Assembly (NCBI GenBank): GCA_028671895.1
Contig: CM053801.1
Coordinates: 12,685,375-12,749,374, forward strand
Source of the DNA: Oenanthe sinensis
Lineage: Eukaryota > Streptophyta > Magnoliopsida > Apiales > Apiaceae
DNA: 64,000 bases
Reading direction: 5' to 3'
Position numbers and translations under genes: made by a program. Each line of letters opens with the position of its first letter. The first letter of the stretch is position 1. Shown piece after piece: positions 49,310-62,694 of this stretch. Under the pieces are notes generated by a model. The model saw nothing but the letters and a program-made list of their open reading frames with translations. It did not search any database and was not told where the DNA came from.

Positions 49310-51708
49310 GATTCGATCTTCCGCTCTTTCCAAATTAAATGTCTTTAAGCAAAATTAATAAAAACAATAATTTTCGGATGTAACGTCAATTTTTACCGGA
49401 TAGAATACCCATTTGTCAGTTGTATATCTTATTTATATAAGATATTAAACTTACAAATGCGTATCTCAACAAAAAAATTAAAAAATATATAAATACGCAT
49501 TTGTGAGTTGGGTATTTATATACTCAACTCAACTCATAAATGCGTATCATATATAATTATACTCAGTTGACAAATGCATATTTTGAATAATCATGTCACA
49601 AACGTGAGTTCAGTTTATTATTTCTAACCATATTTGTCCAGAATTTTTATTTTCATCAGTTTTGTATCAAAATACGTTTTTTTCCCCACCCAAATCTTGA
49701 CTTTCAAAAAATTGGCTAGATTATGAATCAATACTCCTTGTAACTTGCTCTTTATTATTATATCCTATATATAATTTGAATAAGAGACATGATATGATTT
49801 AGTCATGAATTTAATTCTTAAATATTATTAATTATTTAATTAATAGATTAATGTTCGATTACCATGAGTACAAGAATTAACTTCATATTATTTTCAATTT
49901 ATTTACAAATAAAATGATTAAGGTTCGATTATCAAAAAATATCAATAACTAATTTAATATTATTTTAAAAATATAAAAATTAAAATTTAATATTGAAAAT
50001 GAATAAATATAAATTTTCAAAAATTTAAAATTTGATTATAAATTTATTATTAAAAAAACTCATTCATCGCATGAGATATAAGATAGTTATTATAATATTA
50101 TTAAAAAATTATTTACTTTTATAACATTCAGAAGAGGGAAAATAATATTAAAAAAGATAATATTAAATATTTTATTAATAAAAAAAATAAGAAGGGTTAT
50201 CATTTCTTAAAAGTAATAAAATAAAAACAACTCTTAATTTTTTAAAAAGTCATTAAAATATTAATATCAAAATTTTGTATTAAATTCATTATATTTCAAC
50301 TTAATAGATTCTTCATTAATAGACCCGAAGAGTTTATAGGAATTGTTATTAGATTTCATTAACTCTCATGTCACAAGAATAACGAGGTGTGTTTAATTTG
50401 GATTATGTAATATTTTTTGGATGTTAAAAATCTCGAAATATTCAACTTGGATTACAAGAATCCAAAATATGAAGAATATAAAAAACAGGGCATTCAATCG
50501 GATTTTTAAATAATGATTTAAATTCAAGGTATTCAATATGAATTTTAAATAATAATTTAAAATCTAAAAGTATTGAATATGAATTATTATTAATTAATTA
50601 AAATTTAGGAGTATTCAAAAATTTATTAATAATGATAGATTTTAAAAATTCATATATTATGTTAGATTTTTTAATATATCTTGGATGTTTTAAAATTTCA
50701 ACTTAATAGAAGAGACTCTACTCGTATGATCAGACACTGTATAAATTATGTATATAAGCTACGGGCCGTTAAATCAATGCATTATTGATAATACATTTAA
50801 CATACCCCTTAATTTAGGTTTAACTTTAAACCCGAACAAATTTTATTGAGTGTTTATATAATTATTTCAATGTATATTATTTTTTATTTGGATGTTTACC
50901 ATGAGTTTATCTTAACTATATTGTATTTTAAGTTTTGATATTTTATTTATTTAGCTTTTTAATTCATATTTCTTTCTCTTTTTATTAATATTTAATTTTA
51001 TTTAATAGCATGTATAAATATGTTATTATATTTTTAATTTTATTAAATATTTACTTACATTTTTATTTTAAAATACATATATATATGTATACAAATATTA
51101 TAATATTATTTAAACACTTTTTCATAATTATTTTCATTTATATTAAAAGAATAGAATGTACTTGATTATATAAAAGTTATAATTTGTTTTTAAATTAATT
51201 TATATTTTTATTATTTTAATTCAATTTAAAAGACTAATTAACAATTAAAATTAATGTCCAATAATTTGACGGTAAGAAAGTAATTAACCTTGATTAAGAT
51301 TGTACAAAACATATTTTTCAAAATATAAATCCTTAATTACCAATACAATACACACATATAATCATGATTTAAAATCATAGATTTAACATATAGCTAATAC
51401 ATTAAAACAAATTTTTTTTTAAATAACAGTCATCCCATAAAAAATCATTTTTATCTTATGTACATAATATTCCTATTTTTGTATTTTTTTTCCCGTCAAT
51501 ATTTATCTTATTTTCTCATTACATGTTGTTTTTTAAAACATAAATATGGAAAGTTATGCGTATCGGCCACGCAATTGTTTATAGATTCTTCGCATTTAAC
51601 AGCTGGCTAACACATCCAAGCCGGTGACCCGGGGATCCGAAATCTATATATACACCACTACCACTTCACACACCCGACTCTCTAATTACACACATCATCA
51701 TAATCATA
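49310..51708. other. AT-rich spacer and helicase upstream region
   Basis: 49370-49600 holds several copies of ACAAATGCGTAT-type words in both orientations. The rest is extremely AT-rich and without ORFs. The helicase promoter is expected at about 51500-51700, where TATATATACACC lies about 60 bp before the first coding homology. Confidence 0.45.
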
Positions 51709-54700
51709 ATACTCTGTGCAACACACTCACTTAGAGATCCATTTGACGCCGATGAAGCTTATTTACAACGCAAATTATATCTCCAAAACTTATTTAAGCA
51801 GGTTCTTTATTACACTTTTAACTCCTGTTTTTAATCAATTCAATTGCTCTTCTATATGTGTTGTGTGTGTTTATTTGATGATATGTAGTGTGTGTATATA
51901 CTCTTCGCCTACAATTCGTTTTCTCAATTGATTTTATTGCTTTCTATGTGTGTGTATACATGTCTTAATATGTAGTGTGTTTGTATGTATATAAGATTAT
52001 GATAATATGTAATGTGCCATAGTATGTAATTGCACGTTCAATTCGGTCAGTTTTAGTGTTCTTTTCAATAGTTTTTATCGCTCTAATGCGTGTGATAATA
52101 TGTACTGTGTTTATACACTCCATTGTAAATTCATTTTTTCAATCGATTTTGTAGTGTGTGTGACTATGTATATATGATAATATTCAGTATATATATCTTG
52201 TAATGTGTGTCTATATATTTGAACTGAACGGTTTTTTTTGTTTCTGATTTTTGTGGCTATAGTTCTGCAAGTTCACTCAAAGAATCGGAACTCGCCAAGA
52301 AGATTGTGTATAAATGGGATGAAGGTATTGTAGAAACGTTGTGTTTTAAGTTGGATTGGTTGTTTTAATGAGTTTTCTTGTGTGTGATTATATATAATAT
52401 ATTGATAATCTGTCTTGTAGCTGCTACCGAGGTAAGACAAGCGTACAAACAATTTAATGGTGCTGTGGTTGAGTTGACTGGAGGGGAGGTAGTTGAGGAA
52501 GAGTTCAGAGAGGTTGCGTTGACTGTGTATAGAATTTTTTGTCACCATGTCGGGGAGGAAGAAGAAGATAGACGGATTAAGAAACACAGGTAATGAATTG
52601 TTTTGTTTGACACTGTGTGTTTCTTTTTATGTAATTAGGTAATTTAGTGCTTACCATATTCAGCATAGTTATTGACATGAAACGCCGATAGGCCAATTCA
52701 GAGTAAGAAAAAAATGGTAACTTCTATGGCACGATTGTGAATGTATGCTATTGACTTGAAATCAGGGTAGAATTGGATAAACTACTAGGCCGTGTTGTTT
52801 CAGATGCAAGTCTGCGCAAAGTTTCTTTCGTAGCACAAAAGCTACTATCATTGCAACCTAATCGATTAGAAGCAGCTTCCCATCCGGAGAGTAAAATAAA
52901 TGGAACTAGTGACGACATGGAATTTGGCGCTGATCTTGTTTTTCGACCCCCAGCTCGGTTCCTGGTTGATGTTTCTCTTGACGGTGAAGATTTGTTAGAG
53001 GAAAGCACTGCACATTCTTCGATTCTGCAAGGATGGTATGAGAATGACAACAATACAAATTACCATCCTGAAAGAGTTGGAGGAAACTTTGACTTGAATT
53101 GGTTAAGAGATGCTTGTGATATGATAGTTAAGGGAAGTAGTTCACAGCTACCTCGAGATGAATTGGCTATCGCTATTTGCAGGGTTCTTGATTCAGAGAA
53201 ACCTGGGGATGAGGTATTGGTGTGATATATAATGACTGATCATTAATTAATATCTCTATTGATTTTCAACCTATTGGTTAACAATTTTATTTGATCTTTA
53301 TACTTTGTGCAGATAGCCGGTGACTTGTTGGATCTTGTTGGTGATAGTGCATTTGAGACGTGCAAGACCTTATAACTGTAATGATTTACATGATTTACAT
53401 ATCTATATACGCGCGTGTGTAGGGGTAGTTATTTGTTTTTTTATGAGAAATTCTGTGTCTAGAATTGTATATGTGACGTAGAACCCGATGCTTTGGTATC
53501 CTTAAGAATTTTATTGTTTTTTTCTAAAGAGATAATTACGCATTGTATATGTTGACAACCGGACATACACATGCCAATCTGTAGGTTGCACTGGTAACTA
53601 ATTTCTGTAGGACCGCGAGAACAAACTAGTTAAGCTAGATGGAAAATACAAGTACTTATTAATTGATTCAAAAATCTTCTAATCTATGTTTTGCTATTTA
53701 CTGTAGCTGTTAATATGTTGTATGAAATTAGTTTTGGCTATATCTTGTACTCCAGCATAGGAAGGAACTTGTTGATGCTGTTCATCATGGAATGTTCGTG
53801 TTGAAGTCGGACCAAAAGGCCCCATGTTCTCAGTCACGCATGCCTAGTTATGGTACTCAGGTAATTTATGTTGTTTTCTGACATAAAAGCCAAACATGGA
53901 GTTTAACACTTTAGACTAGTTGCTACTCCGAACTTCACTTCTAATTTTATAAGTTCCTTCACTTTTGTAGGTTACAGTTCAGACAGAATCTGAGCGGCAA
54001 ATTGATAAACTTCGGCGCAAGGAGGGAAAGAAGCAGAGATGCGGGGCTGATCAGGGGAATGACAATGATTTGTCTCTCATGAGTTTTAGTTCCTTAATTC
54101 AAGCTAGTGAGAAAAGAAGTCCTTTTGATGATCTGATTGGGACTGGTGGAGAGTCCAATGCTACTGCCCTACCTCAAGGCACGGTAAAGAAGCATCATAA
54201 GGGATACGAAGAAGTCACAATTCCTCCAACACAAACAGCACCAATGAAGCCTGGAGAAAAACTGGTACCTTCTTTCTATCGTTGATGCAGTACTTCTATA
54301 ATATATAGGTCATTTAATCTGTGTTACCCCCAGACTATAGGAGTGTCGGACAAGGGTTCATATCTCATAAAGTTTTTTAGCTATTAGAAATCTCTTGCAT
54401 AAAGTTTCTTAGCTACTTTCACAGATTACTCTGGTCTAATCTATGTTTAATTTGATATTGATCTTTCTGCATAAAGCAAGGTAGCTACTTGACACACATG
54501 TACAACTGCATTTATTAATAAAGTGTTTTTCTTCTTTCTTTACTCTATTATGTAGTTAATGCTAATTGGTAGCTCATAATTTTTTATTTAATTGTGCTTC
54601 GCTTTGGCAGATTGAGATAAAGGAACTAGATGACTTTGCTCAAGCTGCTTTTCAGGGCTACAAGTCTCTGAACCGCATTCAGAGCAGAATCTTCCAGACA

Positions 54701-57700
54701 ACATATAATACTAACGAAAACATACTCGTGAGTCTGTATTATATATGCAGTATTGTGTTTAGATTTCCAATGAATGTTGGGGCAAGTAGTCTCTTCAAAT
54801 ATCTGATAAAGAATCCCAGCACACACACACACATACACATACACATATAGACATAGAGATTTATATCAGATGACATTTTCTGCAATTTCAGGTCTGTGCT
54901 CCAACAGGAGCTGGCAAAACAAATATAGCCATGATTGCTGTTATACATGAGGTGTGTATAAGTGGCTACATTAATTATTCTGGTCTATTCTTTCATATAT
55001 GTATTTGCACAGGGGAGGATGTATCTAGGGACGAGGGTAGGGAAGTGCACACCCTCTTTAGGCTTATTTGTAAAATTGTAAAATTTTGTTAGTTTTATAA
55101 AGTTAACAAGTCCTGCTACATTAATACAATTAGACATAAACAGGGATTATGTTTTTTAAAGTTCCAAGTCCCAACTCTTGTTTATGAAGTATCAAAAATG
55201 GATGGGAAGTATCCAACTACTGTGTATAAAGTGTGTGTTGAAAATCTCCTAAAATCTAGTAGAAGTATTTTTCTCCTATGATAAACAATAATTACTTATA
55301 ATTTTATTTAGTATAAATTATTTGCCCCTTGTAAGAATCTGTACTTCGACACCAAACATATTTGTGCAATTGTGCAGCATTTATTTTTTTCTAGGTCCCT
55401 CACTGCATTTATATATTTTCTTAATTAAAATGAAATGAAATCTACTTTATTGTCTTCTAAATCGCTATCAGCATAGCTATCAAGGCTATCCAAGATGCTG
55501 TTCAAGCATCTAGGCGACTTGTCACCTACTCGGGAGATAAAGTTCTGTCCTGTGCCCGATCAAGTAATTTGTCAGTTGCCAAGTTTGCTATCCGGTGACC
55601 TTGTTGACAAATGAAAGGGGCGTAATTCATCCACGTATTCTATTCCGGTTTGGATAATTAACATATGTTTAAGTACACATATTATGCCTGAGGTTTGGGA
55701 TGGCATTGCTATATATGAGGCACTGTTTAATTACCTTCACACCTAGTTGCCTACGTAATTGATAAGATACCCCCCTAGGCGCCTATGATGTATATAAACC
55801 ATCTCAGTATCTACCTCACTGTCTAGATGCCTAGTCCATCAACAGTTCCTATTTCAAATCAGATCAGGAACTTTTCTGTTAATTTGTATGTAATATAATT
55901 TAACTTGTTCGAGTTTGGAGTTAAAAAAATTGTTAATTTAAGTTGTCAAATGACATATTTTCCACAGATTGGACAACATTTCAAGGACGGGTACTTGCAT
56001 AAAGATGAATTTAAGATCGTTTATGTTGCTCCTATGAAGGTACAGCTTGGCTTTGACTATTGTTTTTCAAAGGTCAATATATTTTGGCGGCTGTTTATTT
56101 ATGTTTCAATTCATATAGGCACTAGCTGCAGAAGTTACTAGAACATTTAGCCATCGATTAGCTCCTTTAAACATGATCGTGAAAGAATGAACTTGAAGAA
56201 ACCCAGGTTACCTACACAAGTGTATATTTCCTTATCATTTGTATGAGGCCGTCGAACAAGCTAGATTCATTAGCTTCTTTTTATGCTAACAGATGATAGT
56301 TTCAACACCTGAGAAATGGGATGTCATTACGCGCAAAAGCAGTGACATGTCTCTCTCAGTGTTGGTCAAACTGCTAATCATTGATGAAGTACATCTTCTA
56401 AATGATGATAGAGGCCCTGTAATAGAAGCATTGGTTGCTCGAACTCTTCGTCAGGTAACAAACAATTAATACTGTTTTCGACTAGAAAATGGAATCAAAT
56501 TTAGTGCCTTATTTTTCACGATGGTGTACATAATTTTCTTTTTAGCTGGATATGTGTAAATCCCTTTCTTTGGAATACTTTATTGTTTTCATTGAAAGGC
56601 GAAACATTCAGATAAGAAGAAGTTTCTCCCCGATATTAGCACTTAAATTTATGAAATCGCACTATCGCTCAATAGGTAGTTGCCGTACTTTTTAGTTCGT
56701 AACGAGGGGAGGTATCGGTCTTCTTGTAACAATTGCCAATTTTTTGGAAATTCACACAAGCTTTAATTTTCTCACGGACTACAACATATATAAATGGATG
56801 CTAGAATAGCACTTATGCATTTAATGACAATAGGCTGATGACTTTTATGGGCGACATCAAAATACTGTGTGTTCTCATGTGAAAAATCAATTATCTATAT
56901 CAAGGAAGGAAGAGGCTGTAGAAATTGAAGTTTGCATTCCCTAATATGCCGTCTGTTGTTTATGTCAGGTAGAATCTACCCAGAGTATGATAAGGATTGT
57001 GGGACTATCAGCTACTCTACCCAATTATCCGGAGGTCGGTACTTGACATTTGCTTGATTTTCATTTTTTGTTGATACATGTCAGACAGTCATGAATCTCA
57101 TCTGTAATTGTTTGTACATGTATTTGTATTGATTTCAATTGACTCCTTGTTTTTCTAGGTTGCACAATTTTTGAGGGTGAATCCTGAAGCCGGCCTCTTC
57201 TTTGATTCTAGCTATCGTCCAGTACCTCTTGCGCAACAGTATGTTGGAATTAGCGAACCAAATTTTCGTGCACGTATTGAGCTGCAGAATGAAATTTGCT
57301 ACAATAAGGTAGTATTTTACAGTATGAAGTCTGTACCTGCAATGTTATTAATTCTGCAGCAGTCATGAATAATTTACTAAGATTTTCTTTTGAATGCCAG
57401 GTAGTGGATTCATTGAAGAATGGGTACCAGGCGATGGTTTTTGTTCATTCACGGAAAGACACAGGAAAACTGCTGAAAAACTGGTAAAATACCACTTCTA
57501 TCTCTAGACATACGTCACATACAGAATATGTTTGCATTTTTTAAAATTTCTCTTACATATAATATAGTATTAAAAGCTAAATAAAATGATTTTCGAGCAT
57601 CAGAAAGGTGAAAAATGAATTGAATTTGAATGGTGAAAATCTCTTGCATGGAATGTTCTCTGAGACTGCACACAGCTTAAGACATGCTTGGAAACTCATT

Positions 57701-60700
57701 TAGATTCCAGGATAGTGGATTTGGTACATTGTAGAAACTCTATGATGCAAACAGAAATTAGTCAGGAAAAAAAATGAATAGAAGATTTTCTTAGGAAAAC
57801 AATTGATTACAAAGAGAGGTTTTCGGAAGGCTGAAATTATGCGTTCTCAGCATTGTGCCTAGTGGATACCCCATTTTGGTTGGTAATAAGGGGTCAAGAA
57901 TATGAGTCTCAGTGTTGATGTGTGTATGCAGAGTACTAAATTACTGCAATTGACAGCATACCTATACAGATGCCTCTTCTGACCTTGGATCAGTCTTTAG
58001 GAATTGTATCTTGTTGCTTTCTTCTAGGGATGTTAGTTAACATAGCTGGTTTGGTCTTGAGCTTGGGGGACATTGGGACAACATAAGGTTGCACTTCTAG
58101 AGTCTTAGAACCTAGATGTTGCTTTGAATCATCGAGCCTCCAACAGTAGTACCGTATCAATCTTTGTTATTGTTGATACTTGCACGTGGTTTATATCTAA
58201 ATTTAAAGTAACACGAGCAGATTGCCTGAACGAAAGGCCTCGCAAGATACTTGCAGCAAACATGATAGTACGAAATTCTTAGATGCGTGTGTAATGCATT
58301 CACGTGAGCTGCTGTTTCTATCTAGAATATTGTGATGTTACTATCAGGATTAGTGTTTAACATGTTGCTTTTTAAATAATGAATTTTGTCAGGTTGAACT
58401 TGCCAAAATTAACGAAGGCTTGGAGCAGCTATTCAGGAATGAAGACCACCCACAATATCAATAAATCAAGGCAAGGAAATTATTCTTTCAATTTTTTAGA
58501 TGATATCTACACAGTTTCTTGTGAATCAGATTATCAGTGCCTCACGTGTAAGACATGAAATTTCAGAAGGATGTTTTGAAGTCAAGAAATAGGGAACTTG
58601 TACAGCTCTTTGACAATGGAGTTGGTATCCATCATGCTGGGATGTTACGTTCTGATAGAGGCTTGACTGAAAAGCTTTTTTCTGAGGGACTCCTAAAGGT
58701 ATGCCTTTCTCTACAAACAACTTGGCATGCTAAATTTTTTAGTAGCACATAAGAATCTAACATTATATGTTATCTCAGGTTCTTGTTTGCACAGCAACAT
58801 TAGCATGGGGTGTAAATTTACCTGCTCACACCGTCGTAATAAAGGTTTGTGAAGCTTTCCAAAGATATAGCTTGTTTCTTCAACCTGCGTGCATTCATTT
58901 TAGTTCTTGTATTAGATTTTAAAGAATGATAGAAAAATTACACTAGCTAATAGTACAAGGATTTAATGTGGCCGGAACCTTTCTCGATTATGCATTTAAG
59001 CAAAAGAACAATATTGATTTTTGTGGTTTGCAACTACTTTTTGTTTCATTAGTTTTATCTATTAGGGTTCGAAATGATTAGTTCTTGGCTAATAGAGTAA
59101 TAGATTTAATATTTTATCAGTACTCATCAGAACAAGTTGTATTTATTGGTCAATTGCGATCTATCAGTTTGTTGGGGGTGATGTTGGTAAAAAATAGACT
59201 TAAAAGAAGAGGTGGTTGACTGGTTGGTATTGAAGTGACAGGACAGAAATGAAAGGGTGGGAAAAGATAGGTAAAAAGAGTTAGAATGAGGGTTAGTCAT
59301 TCTTTGGAATAGCTCATACACGTGCAATGCATGAGTTATTTCTTTTTGTTTGCTTTTAATGTATATTACATTGGTCGAATATATAAATATAATTAAGTAA
59401 TCTAGTGCTATTATGTTGAGGTAAATCAAAAATTATTTTATGTTAAATTTATAGTTTTTATATAAGTAAAATTTACCTATTTTTGTACTTAATATATAAA
59501 TTAACAAATACTTCAAATAGGAATATGTAATGTCAGGTCATAATTCATACAGTTGATTACGGGCCTAATGTTTTATAAAAATTCTTACCTTAATTACAAT
59601 CTATGTAAAAACTGTAAACAAAGTTATTTACATGTTATTTAGTGTAATTTGTTTTGAAAATGATTATGTATAATGTTTGCAAAATTTATTATTGTTAGAA
59701 AATGTAATGAAAAAGTCTATTAATGTGTCTTTCCTCTAATATAGTATTAGTACTATGATCTAATTGGGTGTTGGAGGGAACTTAAATAAAATAAATATAC
59801 AATCATCTAATTAACTTTTTGTTGTTGTTTTGTAATTGGGCTAGAATACGGGTTTACACTTGATGAAATGTATTCTTTTGTTGCGATTGGATTTACTGTG
59901 GTTTATCTGTGTTCTCACCCAACCTTATTTGTTCATGTTCTTTTCCCTATTTGTTAGTTATTTTGGTTTTTTTGTCTCTAGGGTACTCAATTGTATGATC
60001 CTAAGGCTGGTGGATGGCGAGATCTGGGCATGCTTGATGTTATGCAGGTAAGATGAGGCCTTCTTTTATGGTGATTGTGTATTATATGTACTACTAGCTG
60101 AATATTCTGTCTAGTTTTCTGATACTTTTTCCTGCAAGTATGTCTCAGATTTTTGGACGTGCTGGAAGACCCCAGTTTGACAAAAGTGGGGAAGGCATCA
60201 TTATCACATCTCATGACAAACTAGCTTACTATCTACGATTGTTAACTAGTCAACTTCCGATAGAGAGTCAGGTACAAGATCTCTTGATTGTTGATACCGG
60301 CTGTGGTTGCACTCCACATTCCTATATGCTTTATAAGTTGTTTCCTGAATAACTAGTATTATTCCATTCTTGTAGAAACTATTGGCTCGTATATGTGACT
60401 GTCCATATGCCCTTAATTATATGCCCTTAACATGCCAAGCTTACTGTTTGCGCACTAGTTACAAAATATCCTTTCTGAGAATCTGTTCTACGTTATTCAC
60501 GTTTGAGCTATATGATATACTGGACTAGTCTCCCATATGAGGTTATTATTAATAACATTTTTATTGATGTTAAATACAACTTTTTTCTTTGATGCAGTTT
60601 ATCAGCTCCTTAAAGGACAATTTAAATGCAGAGGTGGCATTGGGTACAGTGACAAATGTCAAGGAAGCTTGTGCTTGGCTTGGTTATACGTATCTCTTTA

Positions 60701-62622
60701 TACGGATGAAAATGAATCCTCTACATATGGCATTGGGTGGGATGAGGTACTTTGTTGGTTATAGAATAAGTGTGTTTCTGTGATTGTATTATGAGTGACA
60801 TTGAATATCTTGTCGAGGAACTGGTATTTTTACGAACAATTCAAATCCTAGTGCATATATTCATACGGTTTTGATCTCCTTATTTTGATGCTTTAATCCT
60901 TTATACAAACTTTACTTGAATTCCTAGAACTGGCTGTACACTCTGCAGGATGTTACGAACTTTGTTCCACATAGTATTTAATGCCAAGATATAAAAAAAC
61001 AATGCTGCAACTGTAGCTGATCCTGTCTATATATTGTGATGGCATGATTACCTTTCATATTATCTTCAGAGCATATAGTTGATTAATTTGTACACATTTA
61101 CCCAGTAAACGTTTATCTTAATCAAGGGCGGATCTATAGCTTAGGTACAAGGGGATTATTTCCTCACGTAAATCTTTGTCTAAATAATTGAAACATGAAT
61201 AATTAATTTAGTGCCCCACTACCCCCATTAGATAATTGTCAGTACCCTGTAGAAATTTAACCCAAATAAAAAAGAAAAGTATAAAACATGGTAAAGATAG
61301 CGTGCTAATCTTTGATGATGAAACCTCGTGAAATAAAAGTGTAATTTTTCCTTTTCTTTTCATTTTCAATGATACCATATTTTTTGAGTTATTATTTTAT
61401 GTTGTTTTATATATGGTGTCTGAACTTATTATCTTCGGTCGGTGGTTTTGCTATTTTGTTGTTGCTGTAGGCAAAATTGTTTGCTGGGAGCAAAATATCC
61501 CATATTTTGAGCTTGTACATGTTTATCTTTTTCCTTGGATGCTCTCTCTATCTCAGTAATGCGAATATAGTATATTACATTAACTTAATCGTGCTTAGGA
61601 GATGGACCTAAGGGTTCCTCTACATATCGAGTTATTGTCAATTTCTTTGTTGATGCTTCAACATAAGTTAGCCAGGTTTTTTGGGTGGCAATCTTAATGT
61701 GTTTTGATGTAGATTACACAGTTTTCTGCTTTTATGTTCTAATACACTGTGATATGTATTATTGTTGCTGAGGTAGTTGCATGTAATGCTATATATGTGT
61801 AGTACCAATCATAAATCCAATTCATTTACGAGCATACTAACACACACAATTATATTTCTGCTGCTCTTTCCAATAAATTTAAGATTGTTCTTTCCATACG
61901 CTTGAAACTTATTTCCTCTGGAATCAACTCTTACTTGGATCATTCAAGAGAGTATAGCAAGTGGGTGAGTTTGGTAGAGGCTCATTCTCTTGTTGTAGTA
62001 ATTCAAATATTTTCTTGAGTTGAATATCTGACTATCTGTAGAGGTAGTACATAAACTGCACCACGATTGGAAAAAGATTTCTGTTCTGAGCAATATTTTG
62101 TTGGATGCTCATGCCCATAAAAACCAGGCGGTGTGCTCTTATTTTGATTTTCCCTCCTCTCCACACACTTATGTCGTATGTATGTTTTTTGTGTAGACTG
62201 ATTCTGACCAAAGCGAATTTACATTTTTGTTAGATCTTGGAGAATGTATTTCTCGCACAGTGATAAATTTGGATTCTTTGTTTGTGCTATCTGTACTTGA
62301 TAAATAATTTTGCTGTTTGATTGGCTCCCTTTTAACTCCATTTCTTCCATATTCTGTAGAATACTTTATTTTTAAACCCACTTTTAATAGCTCTATTTTT
62401 ATTTGGCAGGTTATTGCAGATCCTTCTTTGAGTCTAAAGCAAAGATCTCTTGTCACTGATGCTGCACGTTCACTTGATAAAGCTAAAATGATGCGGTTCG
62501 ATGAAAAGAGTGGAAATTTTTACTGCACAGAGTTGGGTCGCATTGCTAGCCATTTTTATATTCAGTATTCTAGTGTTGAAACTTATAATGAAATGTTGAG
62601 GCGCCACATGAATGACAGCGAG
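51709..62622 (+). pseudogene. DExH14: DExH14/ASCC3-type Ski2-like RNA helicase, 5' third, multiple lesions; continues past the window
   Basis: Exons: about 51709-51801, 52263-52324, 52421-52589, 52766-53213, 53313-53377, 53756-53860, 53971-54264, 54611-54727, 54892-54951, 55968-56039, 56119-56206, 56293-56454, 56969-57034, 57159-57308, 57401-57483, 58393-58470, 58567-58698, 58779-58844, 59982-60047, 60149-60271, 60598-60746 and 62410-62622. Motifs of the first helicase cassette: I APTGAGKT (exon 9), II DEVH (exon 12), III SAT (exon 13), V TATLAWGVNLPAHTVVIK (exon 18) and VI IFGRAGRPQ (exon 20). The intact family protein (about 2,100 aa) has two such cassettes and unwinds RNA. Lesions: ATA at the expected start; exon 1/2 phase mismatch; 1-nt deletions in exons 5 (near 53360), 15 (near 57466) and 21 (near 60724); about 29 bp missing in exon 11 (near 56187), removing TGDMQ and creating TGA; TTA to TAA at 58462. 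Exon 16 ends in a GC donor. Other splice sites are canonical. It looks like a recently disabled copy; an intact copy presumably exists elsewhere. Confidence 0.93.
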
Positions 62623-62694
62623 GTAATTGTATCTTATTTTATTACCTGTATTTCTCTCAGATAATATGAGAATATGTGGAAATATTAAAGGGAA

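Noticed and set aside
54749..54948. Small minus-strand open frames near a CA repeat
   Set aside because: They are antisense shadows of helicase exons 8-9 and intronic CA repeats.
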